The notes under the pieces were generated by a model, which worked only from the letters and a program-made list of their open reading frames with translations, did not search any database and was not told the origin of the DNA. The translations under genes were made by a program, and so were the position numbers. 64,000 nucleotides of DNA from an uncultured Flavobacteriaceae bacterium (GTDB lineage: Bacteria; Bacteroidota; Bacteroidia; Flavobacteriales; Flavobacteriaceae), in NCBI GenBank assembly GCA_947500435.1, contig CANMRV010000004.1, positions 186,001 through 250,000 on the forward strand. The letters run 5' to 3'. Of this stretch, positions 17,940-28,300 are shown piece by piece; position 1 is the first letter of the stretch, and the number at the start of each line of letters is the position of its first letter.

Positions 17940-18125
17940 CCTTTAACTAATGGTCTACTTCATAACGATTTAGCCATTTTTTACTTTGTCGTCAGGCTGA
18001 TATTTGGACATTTTTTCGGTGTAGGAAATTAAAAATGCGGGACAATGTCTAAATCAAGAATAGAGTATGTTAACGTTAATTAGTCTAGACGGATAGCCGA
18101 ACAAATTAAATCTATAATTAGTCAT

Positions 18126-18881
18126 ATGGAAAATTTAACTATTGCCGAAAGACAAGAAGAGCTTGTTTTTCACAAGTTAGCCCAAGTTGAGAATGAAATC
18201 GATGAAAAGGAAATTACAATCCAATCTTGGATTGAACGTGATGAGGATTTAACCAACGAATCGGTGTGTGGAATTGACCAACGCCAAAAAATATTGGGTA
18301 CCCTTCAACTGCCGCACATGGCCATTTGCAAGTTATATATGAAAGCTAAGAATGGACTGAATTATGTAGGGTCTGGCTGGTTGGTAGCTGGTAATCGTTT
18401 ATATACAGCAGGTCATTGCGTCTATAGCGAAAGTTCAGGAGGGTGGAAATCGTCAATTATCGCCATTCCGGGTAAAAGTGGCTTATCTGAACCCTATGGA
18501 AGATATGAGGCTGTTGAGCTTATGGCCACTAAAGGATGGATAGAAAACACATCTCCCAGGTATGATATGGGTGCCATAAAGTTGAGTAAATCCGTGAGCC
18601 ACAATAGTTTTATCTCACCTTCTATTGAAGATCCGAATATTGGGGAGGTTTGCGGGTATCCCGCCGATAGGGATAACGGAATTTTTCAATATAGAATGTC
18701 GGATAATCTTGTCAAGGATTCCGGGCGATTTTTTTATCAAGCTGACACCTTTGGTGGACAAAGTGGAAGCCCTCTTTTAAGAAACAGGTGTACAGGGGTC
18801 GGTATTCATAATTATGGTGGTTGCCCTAATAAGTCATCTGACTTATATCAAGAATTTATTGACGCAGTTGCCAATTGGTAG
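18126..18881 (+). CDS. V8-like/trypsin-fold serine protease without signal peptide
   Basis: Chymotrypsin-fold endopeptidase of the glutamyl endopeptidase-like (S1B) group. Catalytic triad candidates: H97 (LYTAGHC), D147 (YDMGAI), S213 (GQSGSP). About 70 N-terminal residues form a helical, charged pre-segment (MENLTIAERQEELVFHKLAQ) with no hydrophobic signal, so it is not an obvious Sec substrate; it may act as a propeptide or recognition element. 251 residues. It lies 41 nt upstream of the amidase gene. The triad is intact, so it should be active. Target proteins are unknown. Confidence 0.85.
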   Translation: MENLTIAERQEELVFHKLAQVENEIDEKEITIQSWIERDEDLTNESVCGIDQRQKILGTLQLPHMAICKLYMKAKNGLNYVGSGWLVAGNRLYTAGHCVYSESSGGWKSSIIAIPGKSGLSEPYGRYEAVELMATKGWIENTSPRYDMGAIKLSKSVSHNSFISPSIEDPNIGEVCGYPADRDNGIFQYRMSDNLVKDSGRFFYQADTFGGQSGSPLLRNRCTGVGIHNYGGCPNKSSDLYQEFIDAVANW

Positions 18882-18922
18882 TTACCTCGATTATCCAACC
18901 CCATACTTGAAATGACCTTAAT

Positions 18923-19927
18923 ATGAAGACACTACGAAGAGGAGATATTAATGAAACTGTTTCTTTTTTAAAAAGAATATTGAATCAGTCCAGTCACCCT
19001 ATTGAAATCTCTCCCAACTTTGATGAGCATACCTATAACAAGGTTGTGGAATTTCAAAAAGCCGGCAATTTATCTGCGGATGGGGTTGTAGGTAAGAACA
19101 CTTGGAAAAAACTATTGACAAGTGGATTTAATTTTGATTTGGGGGCAACGAACTTCATTTTAGAAAAGAATGAATGGTTTGAGGAATATGTAGAAAAGGA
19201 TACGATTTATTTTCATCATACTGCCGGATTGCATCGACCTGACTTTACCATTGGCTGGTGGGAAGGTGATAATAAACCGGGGAAGTTGATGCGGGTAGGT
19301 ACTTCTTTTGTTATCGGAAGAAAATCAATTGAGGGTGATACCACTTTTGATGGGATCACTTACCGAGCATTTAAGGAAATTTATTGGGCCCACCACCTGG
19401 GAACAAAATTGAGAAACAACAAACTATTGAACCAAAAATCAATAGGTATTGAAATCTGTTCCTTAGGGCACCTCTCAAAATTAACGGATGAGATTTTTTT
19501 ATTTAAGAGCGAAAACGGAGATATCAAAGTGCCTAAATCTGAGGTTTGTGAATTGGATACACCTTGGAGAGGACACAAGTACTTTCAAAAATATACGGAG
19601 AAGCAAATTAAGGAATGCGAAAGACTGATTCTGACCATCGCCAAAACTTTTGATATACCGCTAAGGGATATCCACTATGATAGATTGTGGTTTGATATAA
19701 ATGAGGAGGCCAAAAATGGATTACCAGGCTTATGGACCCATTGCAATGTTCGATTGGATAAAACCGATTGCTTTCCACAACCAGAGTTTATTGAAATGCT
19801 CAATGGACTATATGCCAAGTATCCCGATTTTGAACCAAATTATTCAACCCAGGAATCAATATCCATGGAATCACCAAAGGATTTGGACCCAGAACTATTG
19901 ACGAATTATGCAATGGATTTGAACTAA
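18923..19927 (+). CDS. Peptidoglycan-binding N-acetylmuramoyl-L-alanine amidase (Amidase_2)
   Basis: Predicted to cut the bond between MurNAc and the stem peptide. An N-terminal PG_binding_1 domain (about 1-70: LRRGDINETVSFLK, DGVVGKNTWKKL) is followed by an Amidase_2/PGRP-like domain (about 90-310). Zinc-ligand candidates are the HHTAG histidine, the THCNVR histidine and the acidic/Cys site in KTDCFPQP. The segment SIGIEICSLG is the conserved central strand. It lacks a signal peptide although its substrate is periplasmic; this suggests delivery by a phage-like or injection route, as for endolysin-type effectors. It neighbours two proteases. An ordinary cell-wall recycling enzyme is an alternative, though the PG-binding domain argues for a mature cell-wall substrate. 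Confidence 0.85.
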   Translation: MKTLRRGDINETVSFLKRILNQSSHPIEISPNFDEHTYNKVVEFQKAGNLSADGVVGKNTWKKLLTSGFNFDLGATNFILEKNEWFEEYVEKDTIYFHHTAGLHRPDFTIGWWEGDNKPGKLMRVGTSFVIGRKSIEGDTTFDGITYRAFKEIYWAHHLGTKLRNNKLLNQKSIGIEICSLGHLSKLTDEIFLFKSENGDIKVPKSEVCELDTPWRGHKYFQKYTEKQIKECERLILTIAKTFDIPLRDIHYDRLWFDINEEAKNGLPGLWTHCNVRLDKTDCFPQPEFIEMLNGLYAKYPDFEPNYSTQESISMESPKDLDPELLTNYAMDLN

Positions 19928-20047
19928 AACATGCTTACTAAACAAATAAAAGTGAACAACGATTGGAAGAACAGTTAGAAACAAAAGTGTTTTTTAAAAT
20001 ACAACAGCTTGAATGAAATCATTAATTATCCTTAACTCCAAACTATT

Positions 20048-22816
20048 ATGGAAGATACACTAAAAGACTTGGCCGAACAGGCATATTCAACCTATTCAAG
20101 TGCCCTTGGCGATATTGACCGGATTAAAACGGATATAACCCATGTACGCCAAGGAAAACTGGAATTATCCGAAATCCAAACGGACAAAGAACGACTTTCC
20201 AATAGAATTTCGCGAGAAGGAACCGAAGAACTTCAAGCCTTGGAGCGTATTAATGGAGAGGCCAATTTTCAAGACATTCGAATTATTCAAAGAATCGCAG
20301 AATTGTCTAAAGCAGTAGGCAGAATCACTACGAATTCAAGACTTGGAAATACGGGATATGGCACAGGCTTCTTGATTACACCAAATCTAATTCTCACCAA
20401 CAATCATGTACTTTCCAATCCTGAAGTTGCGCGTAATTCTACCATACAGTTTAACTATGAACTAGACCAGCGCGGTAACCCCGGAAAATCAGAAAGCTTC
20501 AATTTGTTGCCGGAAGAGTTTTTTGTTACCTCCAGCTATAAAAAAGATTCGGATAACCCTCACAGTGGTCTTGATTTTACAGTGGTCGCTGTAGAGCAGA
20601 TCTCAAATGACGGCACACCGATAACCGATTTTCCCGTTGCCCGATTGGATAAAAAATTGGGAAAGATTATAGATGGCGAAAATTGCGTTATCGTACAACA
20701 TCCAAAAGGCGATTACAAGAAAATAGTCATGAAGGATATTCGAATGTTGGTCTTGAAGGATGATTTTCTCATTTACGAATCTGATACCCTACCTGGTTCC
20801 TCAGGCAGTATGGTCCTTGGACTTGGTACTGGTGAAGTTGTCGCCTTACATCACAGTGGAGTACCCAGAAAAAATAGACATGGGCAATGGCTCAGAAAAG
20901 ATGGCTCTGTGGTACAACCAGGCGACCCCGATAATGTCATAGATTGGATGGGTAATGAGGGGATTCGCATCAGCAGTATTTTGAACATGATAGAACGAAT
21001 TCCGGTGGCAAAAGCTATGGAAGAACATAAGTCCCATTTACTCGGCACCAAGGGTTCCAATGAAAATTTAGCTCCTTCTTTCAAAGAAAATACTGTTTCA
21101 CAAAAAAATTATTCTATGAATCGCTCAGAAAGTACGAACTCAAGAACCTTATATTTTGAAATTCAATTATCAGGGGTCAAAGAAATGCAGAACGATTGGA
21201 AGGAAAACGCGAACAGTCTAGTTCCCGGCCTGTTGCTTAGTGAACCCCTTTATCCTATGTCAACAGAAGCATCACACCGTAATTTTTACTACATACATGT
21301 ACAATCTGATAAAAGTCCATGGGAGGTTGCTGCCGATCTTGAAGGGCTCCCACAAATTGATACCTGTACCCCAGATCTTGAGATGTCTACAGACATTAGA
21401 CCGGGTCATTATGGCAGATGGTCAAGTAACGAAAGTCTTGAATCCCTTGAAGACGGTACGGCAGATTGGACTCAGAGTGAAAAGGATTTTAAGATAAGAT
21501 GGGCCAACGCAAAGTTGGTTAAGGAGTATATCCAAGGAGAAAAGAATCAAGGTTACAGAGCTTGGAACAGGAAAGTGGTAAACGCTCTATCGCTTGAAAA
21601 AGTAAAGGACTTTAATAAAATTGAAGAAAACGCAAGTAAGATTCGGCTAGTACAATTAGATACAGGATATACCGATCACAGTAAAGTTTCCGGTGGTTAC
21701 GATCTGTTGCAAGATGAAGACTTTATCGATGGTGAAGATGCCCGAGATGAAATGAGCGTTGGGATACTTAGACAGCCAGGGCATGGTACTCGAACCGCTA
21801 GTATCGTTGTAGGTAATCAAGCCAATGGTACTATCAAAAATGATGGTAACCAAGGCATTGCAGTGAACAATTTAGGAGAACCCCTTGTAAAGGTAATACC
21901 CTATCGTATTTCGAAATCGGTCATCTTAATAGGCCGGGGGCGCAATCTGTTCAATGCCGTCTCACAAGCAGTAAATGCCAATGCCGATATCATCTTTATG
22001 TGCATGGGTAGCTATCCTCGTCCGATGATATATAGTATTGCCAAAACGGCATATGAAAGGGGAATTATTTGGGTCTGTGCCGCTGGTAACAAAGTTGAGT
22101 CGGTAATAGCTCCCGCTGTTTATCCTGGCACAATTGCCGTAGCTGCATCAAACCCAAACAATGAAGTTTGGGAATATTCTTCTTATGGTCCATCGGTTGA
22201 TATTACCGCCCCAGGCGAAGATGTTTATGTGCCTTTTAAGAGTAAAAAACAAGAAGACATTATGGTTTTTGGTTCAGGTACTAGTTATGCAACGCCACAT
22301 GTTGCCTCGGCGGCAGCGATGTGGAAAGCAAAACACTTGGATTTTCTGAAGAGACATGTGAGCGAACCTTGGCAGACCGTAGAATTGTTTAGAAAACATT
22401 TAAAGGAGTCGGCCAACACGAAACCTGACGGAAGGGAATGGGATGATGAAAGATTTGGTGCAGGTATTCTTGATGTTCAAAGTCTACTAAATCAAAAAAT
22501 GCCGAACATAGATGATTTGGAAAAAGTCGAGGAGCTTATGAGCAGTCTTAAAAATGCTTATGAAGGCAAGGAGAAACCAGAACCTTGGGATCTCGGTGTT
22601 CGGGAAACCATTCATTTTCTTTGGAATACGGCAAGAAAGAAATTAACTCCAGGTTTTGAGAGCGCGGTACTACAAGATTCGTTGACTGAAAGGGCCCGAA
22701 TAAGTGTTGCCGCTATGACGGGAAGGCCCGTGAACAAGGTATTCGAGAGTTATGCCCAGTTTGACGAAGATCAAACGGAAAGATTATTGAAAGTATATTT
22801 TGAAAGCTTCAACTAA
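20048..22816 (+). CDS. Double protease: V8-like domain fused to subtilisin (S8) domain
   Basis: 922 residues carrying two complete serine-protease domains. A helical N-terminal region (1-90) leads to a trypsin-fold domain (about 90-310) with H120 (ILTNNHV), D176 (GLDFTVV) and S252 (PGSSGS). A linker domain (about 365-460) precedes a subtilase domain (about 530-800) with D538 (QLDTGYTDH), H579 (PGHGT), oxyanion N681 (AAGN) and S746 (GTSYATPH). The last 110 residues are helical. All catalytic residues are intact. No signal peptide. The two activities may act in sequence, for example one activating the other. The gene opens a three-gene unit in which the next true start lies 13 nt downstream of the stop. 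Confidence 0.9.
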   Translation: MEDTLKDLAEQAYSTYSSALGDIDRIKTDITHVRQGKLELSEIQTDKERLSNRISREGTEELQALERINGEANFQDIRIIQRIAELSKAVGRITTNSRLGNTGYGTGFLITPNLILTNNHVLSNPEVARNSTIQFNYELDQRGNPGKSESFNLLPEEFFVTSSYKKDSDNPHSGLDFTVVAVEQISNDGTPITDFPVARLDKKLGKIIDGENCVIVQHPKGDYKKIVMKDIRMLVLKDDFLIYESDTLPGSSGSMVLGLGTGEVVALHHSGVPRKNRHGQWLRKDGSVVQPGDPDNVIDWMGNEGIRISSILNMIERIPVAKAMEEHKSHLLGTKGSNENLAPSFKENTVSQKNYSMNRSESTNSRTLYFEIQLSGVKEMQNDWKENANSLVPGLLLSEPLYPMSTEASHRNFYYIHVQSDKSPWEVAADLEGLPQIDTCTPDLEMSTDIRPGHYGRWSSNESLESLEDGTADWTQSEKDFKIRWANAKLVKEYIQGEKNQGYRAWNRKVVNALSLEKVKDFNKIEENASKIRLVQLDTGYTDHSKVSGGYDLLQDEDFIDGEDARDEMSVGILRQPGHGTRTASIVVGNQANGTIKNDGNQGIAVNNLGEPLVKVIPYRISKSVILIGRGRNLFNAVSQAVNANADIIFMCMGSYPRPMIYSIAKTAYERGIIWVCAAGNKVESVIAPAVYPGTIAVAASNPNNEVWEYSSYGPSVDITAPGEDVYVPFKSKKQEDIMVFGSGTSYATPHVASAAAMWKAKHLDFLKRHVSEPWQTVELFRKHLKESANTKPDGREWDDERFGAGILDVQSLLNQKMPNIDDLEKVEELMSSLKNAYEGKEKPEPWDLGVRETIHFLWNTARKKLTPGFESAVLQDSLTERARISVAAMTGRPVNKVFESYAQFDEDQTERLLKVYFESFN

Positions 22817-22829
22817 AAAAACAAACATT

Positions 22830-24614
22830 ATGGATAATTACTTCGACCTTCATTTTCATCCATTAACTAAAAATCATTTGGGCGCCTATGATGAAAAAGT
22901 GCCTGGGAAAAGGGGTGCAGCGGAACTGACAAAAAAAGTAGAAATGTCCAAAGGTTTTATGGACTATACCGACGAGGTAATTCTACGTATGTTGGAAAGC
23001 CAATGTTGTCTAGAGTATTTAGAAAAGGGTAATGTCCGCTTGGGCATAGCAGCCATTTCGGCACTCGAATTGGGTATTGCCTCAAGCCAGAGTTTTTTCT
23101 CTGACTTAATGAAGAATAATTTGGCAAAGCCCTTCAATAGACGCTATTTTGATGTGGTTAGGGAAGGTGAGGTCTCTTATCTCAATTTGTTTTTGAGGGA
23201 AGTAGAGCAATATCCAAAACTGCGCAAAGCGGGAGAGTTAAACTTTTTAAGTCGGTATAATGCTGCTAAGAAGCAATTTGGAAGAAAGCCCCGCTTGGTT
23301 TTTGGCATTGAAGGAGGGCATAATTTATGTACCAAAAAAATAGGAAATGCTCTTGAATATGATACTTTCGAGGATTTTGAGGGGAACGAATTTTTTGATC
23401 CAAAAACAAAATCCTTAAAAGACCCTTCGGAAGTTCTTAAGAAACTCGTTAAGGCGTTTTGGGACGCGCAGATGGATGTGTTATACCTCACTTTGACCCA
23501 TTTAACGCACATTCCCGAACAGCATCTGGCAACTCATGCATTCGGAACAAAGTTGTTGAAACATCCATCGTTTTATCCTTTTGGGAATGGGCTAAGTGAT
23601 TTAGGAAAAGAAGTTATTAAGACGGCCTACACTTTGGAAGATTGGGGAATCGAAAAGAAAAAGCCTGAACTCCTAATTGACATAAAGCATTTGAGTTTAA
23701 AGTCGCGTCTTGATTTATATAAATTGAGAGAAAGTACAAGGGATAATAAAGAGGGAGAAAAAGATTTTACAAAAATACCACTAATTGCCACCCACGTTGG
23801 GGTAACAGGATATTCCATTAACGACTGGAAGGACAATCTTAATTTGACAAAAAGTGTAAACCATGTAGATCAGGGTATCAAGACAATCAAGATTAGTACG
23901 AAACCCAAAGTTGCAGGTTTTTGGGGTAATGGTACCAAGACGGAGTTTACCTATAACCCGTGCACCATTAATTTAATGGATGAAGACATTATCGAGGTGG
24001 TCAATAGTGAGGGTATTATCGGTGTGGGACTAGACGTGAGACTGCTTGGCGATGAGTCTAAAACTGCAAGTTCTATTAATAATTCTGAATTTCTTTCGAC
24101 TGCTGACTTTGTAACCCATTTTCCATATACTGGTGTAAGATCCCTTGGTTTTGCTGATGCCGAAGAAATCAGATCTGAAGAGGCTTGGCTCAAACCGACA
24201 AAAAAGGAAATGCATCCCCTAAGTTTCTGTTTCAATATCGTTCATATACTGGCGGTTATCGGGTTAAAGGCTAATCCGCAAAAGGCTCCTGAAAAGTATA
24301 TTTGCGTTGGCAGTGACTTCGACGGATTCATTGAGCCCTTAAAAGTTTGTGGTAATAGTCAACAAATGAAAGATCTTGAATCTAACCTGTTAAAGTGGTT
24401 GCCTATAGCGGCTAAAACATACCAAAAGGAAAACGGAGGTGCTGCAGATTTATTCAATTTCACAAAGAAAAAAGAAAAGCTGAAAAAAGTCGTGGATGCC
24501 ATCCTATACAAAAATGGTGAAGACTTTTTGAAAGGGCGTGGTTATTTTGATGAGGCTGATTCAAGTAAAAAAAAACAACTAACTGATACTGCACATGCTA
24601 ACAATTTATCCTAA
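22830..24614 (+). CDS. M19-like (membrane dipeptidase family) metallohydrolase
   Basis: Amidohydrolase-fold enzyme related to the renal/membrane dipeptidases. Metal-site motifs in order: DLHFHPLTK near the N-terminus, FGIEGGHN, THLTHI, ATHVGVTG and GSDFDGFIEP. It is longer (594 residues) than usual M19 enzymes (about 350-420) because of insertions between the motifs. The ATG at 22830 is chosen over a TTG at 22800, which would lie inside the preceding gene. No signal peptide. Possible substrates are dipeptides released by the adjacent proteases and amidase. Its stop overlaps the start of the next gene (TAATG), so the genes are translationally coupled. Confidence 0.75.
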   Translation: MDNYFDLHFHPLTKNHLGAYDEKVPGKRGAAELTKKVEMSKGFMDYTDEVILRMLESQCCLEYLEKGNVRLGIAAISALELGIASSQSFFSDLMKNNLAKPFNRRYFDVVREGEVSYLNLFLREVEQYPKLRKAGELNFLSRYNAAKKQFGRKPRLVFGIEGGHNLCTKKIGNALEYDTFEDFEGNEFFDPKTKSLKDPSEVLKKLVKAFWDAQMDVLYLTLTHLTHIPEQHLATHAFGTKLLKHPSFYPFGNGLSDLGKEVIKTAYTLEDWGIEKKKPELLIDIKHLSLKSRLDLYKLRESTRDNKEGEKDFTKIPLIATHVGVTGYSINDWKDNLNLTKSVNHVDQGIKTIKISTKPKVAGFWGNGTKTEFTYNPCTINLMDEDIIEVVNSEGIIGVGLDVRLLGDESKTASSINNSEFLSTADFVTHFPYTGVRSLGFADAEEIRSEEAWLKPTKKEMHPLSFCFNIVHILAVIGLKANPQKAPEKYICVGSDFDGFIEPLKVCGNSQQMKDLESNLLKWLPIAAKTYQKENGGAADLFNFTKKKEKLKKVVDAILYKNGEDFLKGRGYFDEADSSKKKQLTDTAHANNLS

Positions 24615-25114
24615 TGGCAAAGCAAACTAATATCAAAAATAGTACCCCAGACAAATCCAATGCGAATACAAAAAGTTGGACAGGGTATGTACCCTATATC
24701 GTGGCCATCATGGTTTTGATTGCCTATGGGTTTTTTATTTCTTTTTTAATAGGAAAAGTAGGTGCAAAAGATCCTGATTGGAGTCGACTCATATACTTGT
24801 TTTCTGGTGTTGAAGCCATCGTTTTTACCGCTGCGGGATTTCTTTTCGGCAGAGAGGTAAATAGAAGGCGTGCCGAGAATGCCGAAGCAGAAAAGGAACA
24901 AGTCAATAAGCAAAAAGAAGAAGCTCAAACACAGGCCGTTGAAGAACGTAAGAAAGCCCTTGTCCTTGGCGCTATGGCCATTCAGGGCGAAAGAAGTTCA
25001 TCAGGAACGACTGGTAGTAGGACTGCTATGGAAGGAATGGAATCAAAACAAAGCTCCTGGGGTAGCCTTGCAGAAACAGCACGAAAAATGTATCCAGAAC
25101 TTAAGGATATATAG
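24614..25114 (+). CDS. Small two-helix membrane protein with coiled-coil tail
   Basis: 166 residues; the ATG at 24614 overlaps the stop of the dipeptidase-like gene. Two transmembrane helices (about 26-47 and 60-80), the second ending FLFGREVNRRR, then a charged coiled coil (about 80-115, AENAEAEKEQVNKQKEEAQ) and a Ser/Gly-rich tail. No family is recognised. It may anchor or regulate the enzymes encoded upstream, or act as an immunity or holin-like partner of the hydrolases; this is speculative. It is last in the plus-strand run and faces the large sensor gene. Confidence 0.65.
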   Translation: MAKQTNIKNSTPDKSNANTKSWTGYVPYIVAIMVLIAYGFFISFLIGKVGAKDPDWSRLIYLFSGVEAIVFTAAGFLFGREVNRRRAENAEAEKEQVNKQKEEAQTQAVEERKKALVLGAMAIQGERSSSGTTGSRTAMEGMESKQSSWGSLAETARKMYPELKDI

Positions 25115-25311
25115 TTTTTTGAACCCTAATTCGCGAACCAGTTTCTAAATGGCATACGCACTTTAAATGAGGGTTGTTTTCCCCTTTGTATCCCTGATAA
25201 TCCTTTCCATCTCTCACAATAACTCTTCTGTGACGCCATCAAAAATTCTTATTTGCTTTTAGTAATTTTTATCCTCTGCACTATCCATAAATTAATCCGG
25301 ATTGGACCTTA

Positions 25312-28300
25312 TCATTTACGCCCTCCTGAGGCCATTATTTTGCTTATCAAAGGAATTACAACTCCCAAACCACCCAAGGTGCCGATAAGCGCTTCAAAAT
25401 CCTTAAGCAACTCAGGTTTTCCTAAGACAATGAACACGATAATCGTAAGAATGACTAGATAAAATAAAACACGGACATTGCTCCAAGAGCCTTTACCCCG
25501 GTTCTTGTTTTCTAGACGAAGTGCCTCGTTTAATGAAACGGATGTTATGATAAAGTTTTTAAAACTGTAGTTGAAAATCGCAGGGCGATCTCTCCATACC
25601 ACCAGACCTTTTTTCATCAGTGAGAAGAGTGAATTTCTGTTTTTGATGTTCATAAAGCCATCTTTGGCCAAATCATAAAGCAAATAGCGTTCTCTAGTTG
25701 GCAGAGCGTTCCAGATATCGTTATAGTAGCCATGTGCAAGGTTTTGTGTATGCATGACCATTCGTTGTCTGTCTAACTGCTGAGGTTGGTTCATATCACC
25801 TTCAGTCCGGTATAGTGTTTTTGACAGGATAATAGGGGCCAAAGTGGGAAGAAATTTACTATGACCCAATTCTTCTATCAAAGGAGCTATGGTTCGTTCA
25901 TACCTGGTCGGTTTATCCGTTGGTCTAATTCCCAATACCTGATATACCTTTTTCGTATTTTTTGTTATTCCGATTAGTACTTGTGGGAAGGCGCTCAGAA
26001 TATTTCTCCATGAGTTAAAGTCATCCTCAAAACTGCCCCATGGCAAGTTGGAATCCTTCGGTGGATTTTCGTAAAATGCGAAAATCTGACTTGGATATAC
26101 TTCAGATATAAGTACGACTCTTTTTTTCTTGGAAATCAAAAACGATATGACATTGAGCTTGGTATGATTCGCATCGTAGGATTTTATGTTGTGTTCTAAA
26201 TGTTCAACAATGAAAACCTCATTATCATCCCAATTGAACTGGCTCTTGTCTTCCATGGAAAATCCCGCAAGCACCGTCAGAGTATCTGAGATATCCGTAT
26301 TGATATCCACATTGTCTAACCTGAGCATAGAGAGCGTTGCCACTTTTGTATATGAAGCGGATGCAATTATTTTTTTGGCAAAATGTCGTTTTCCTGAAAA
26401 AGGCAGACCAACCAATAATAGCCCAGAGTTCGACTTTTCAGCGAGTAGCATATGTCCAAATTTTTTGACATAGTCTTTATCATTGTCCGTATCAAAATCG
26501 TTAGGTCTCAGATGTCGAAAACGGAAGGCATAGAATCGGTCGACAAAAAACAATATCAAGGAAAATAGAATTGGTAATATCAGAAGAATACCTACTAGTT
26601 TTAAAATAGGAAAACCCAAATTGATATTCATAAAGTTTTTTGCCTTGTGACCGGTTACGAGTACGCTCCCTTTCTTTGCTAAATCGTTTAAGGTCAGTGA
26701 GAGATTTTTTAAATCTTCCTCACTCGTCCATGAAGCATCTTTGGAATGTTGGTAGATAAGTGACTGAAATTCCCTTACCCGTTCATCGTAAACGGGTCTT
26801 GTCTTCCATAGAAACTCTTCAAAAATAGTATTGTTGTCTACGGAACCCAAAACTAGATTATCCGGTTGACGTGTAATATGAACAGATTCTGGGTAGAGGG
26901 CTTCTTCCAAATGATTTTTATGTATATCTGGATGCTTCTCTTCCAAATCTTCGAACAGTGGTAGATTTTCTCTAAGATTTTTTTCCTTTTCCATATAGGC
27001 TTGGGCCATATGAATTTGATCGGTCTTATACCAAATCAAATCATTTATGTCTTGTGCCTTTTCAAAGACCAAATAAGCAGGAAAGACCGCAGCCAACAAC
27101 AGCCAGCTAAACAAGAATATCGAATACCAATAGCGATAGGCAATATGTATTTTGAACCTATTGAACTTAACTATATTCCCTATCCGCTTGGCAAGGAGAT
27201 GGAACTGTCTGCGAAACGGAATCCGAGCTTTGAGTTTTTCAGACAATTGATTGTAGATAACAATACAAACGCAGCTCAATTGAATAAGGATTACCACCAA
27301 CGGAAAACCTAGCTCCTCAGGACTGATCACAATCATCAGTATATTCAGAACAACGATGACCAAGACAATTAGCATATCACGTACCCTGAACTTTATATCA
27401 CCCTTATTTCGATACGGATGCAGGGTATAGTATACCGTAAGATACGCCCACATAGAAAAAAGAAGACAAATAATGTAGACCTTTGGAGGTTCAATGACAT
27501 ATAAGGTGCCGGCCGTAATCGCTATCAGCAAGACCCCTAAAAAGAGACTTGATAGAAGAATGTAAGTCTCTCTTTTATCTTTTTTAGGTGTCAAGAATTC
27601 GAATGGAAATGTATTGTACTTGTACAGTCCAAGCTTAGGGTTTCTAATAATCAAGGAAAGGATCGTTGTAAGCAACATCATCAGAAATGCCAGTACAATT
27701 GCCATACTAGAAAGGGTCAGTACTTCAGAAACGCGGGTGCGAAGAAGACCTATGTCATAGAGGGCTATGACACTTAGATTGGTGCCTTTTACAGGACTAA
27801 CATTGAATAATTTGCTTTCTTGTCGGTAATTGACGAGACCATTGGCTGAGATTCTTCCTAGTATCGCGGCTTTTAGATTGCTAAATTGTCTGCTGACGGT
27901 AAAGAAGTTTTCCAGGGTTGCCCTGCCTTCCTCTGAATGGAACCATACTTCACCAGTATCATCGACTATGGCAAACTGATAACCAAACGGTAAAATGGGG
28001 TTGTGTACCGATTTCAATTGCGAACTACCCACCACAAGACAAGACACATCTTCCGTATCTTCGATGACGTAAATCGCTTCTTCGGTTTGATCTTCTATCG
28101 ATACTACAGGACGCATGACGTAATCGATATTCCGTTCAGATTGCCAAACATTTGAGTCGGCGACGAAATGACTGAAATAAACTCTGTTTTTCAGGTTATT
28201 CACCTTTTCTATTTCCGGATTGTCAATCGCTGAAACATGGTACAGTACTTCACCTGAGGCATCGATTTTTGTAATGAATTTAAAATTTTGGAGTAATGAA

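Noticed and set aside
22800..22829. TTG start for the dipeptidase-like gene
   Set aside because: Inside the preceding protease gene; the ATG at 22830 directly precedes the conserved DLHFHP motif.
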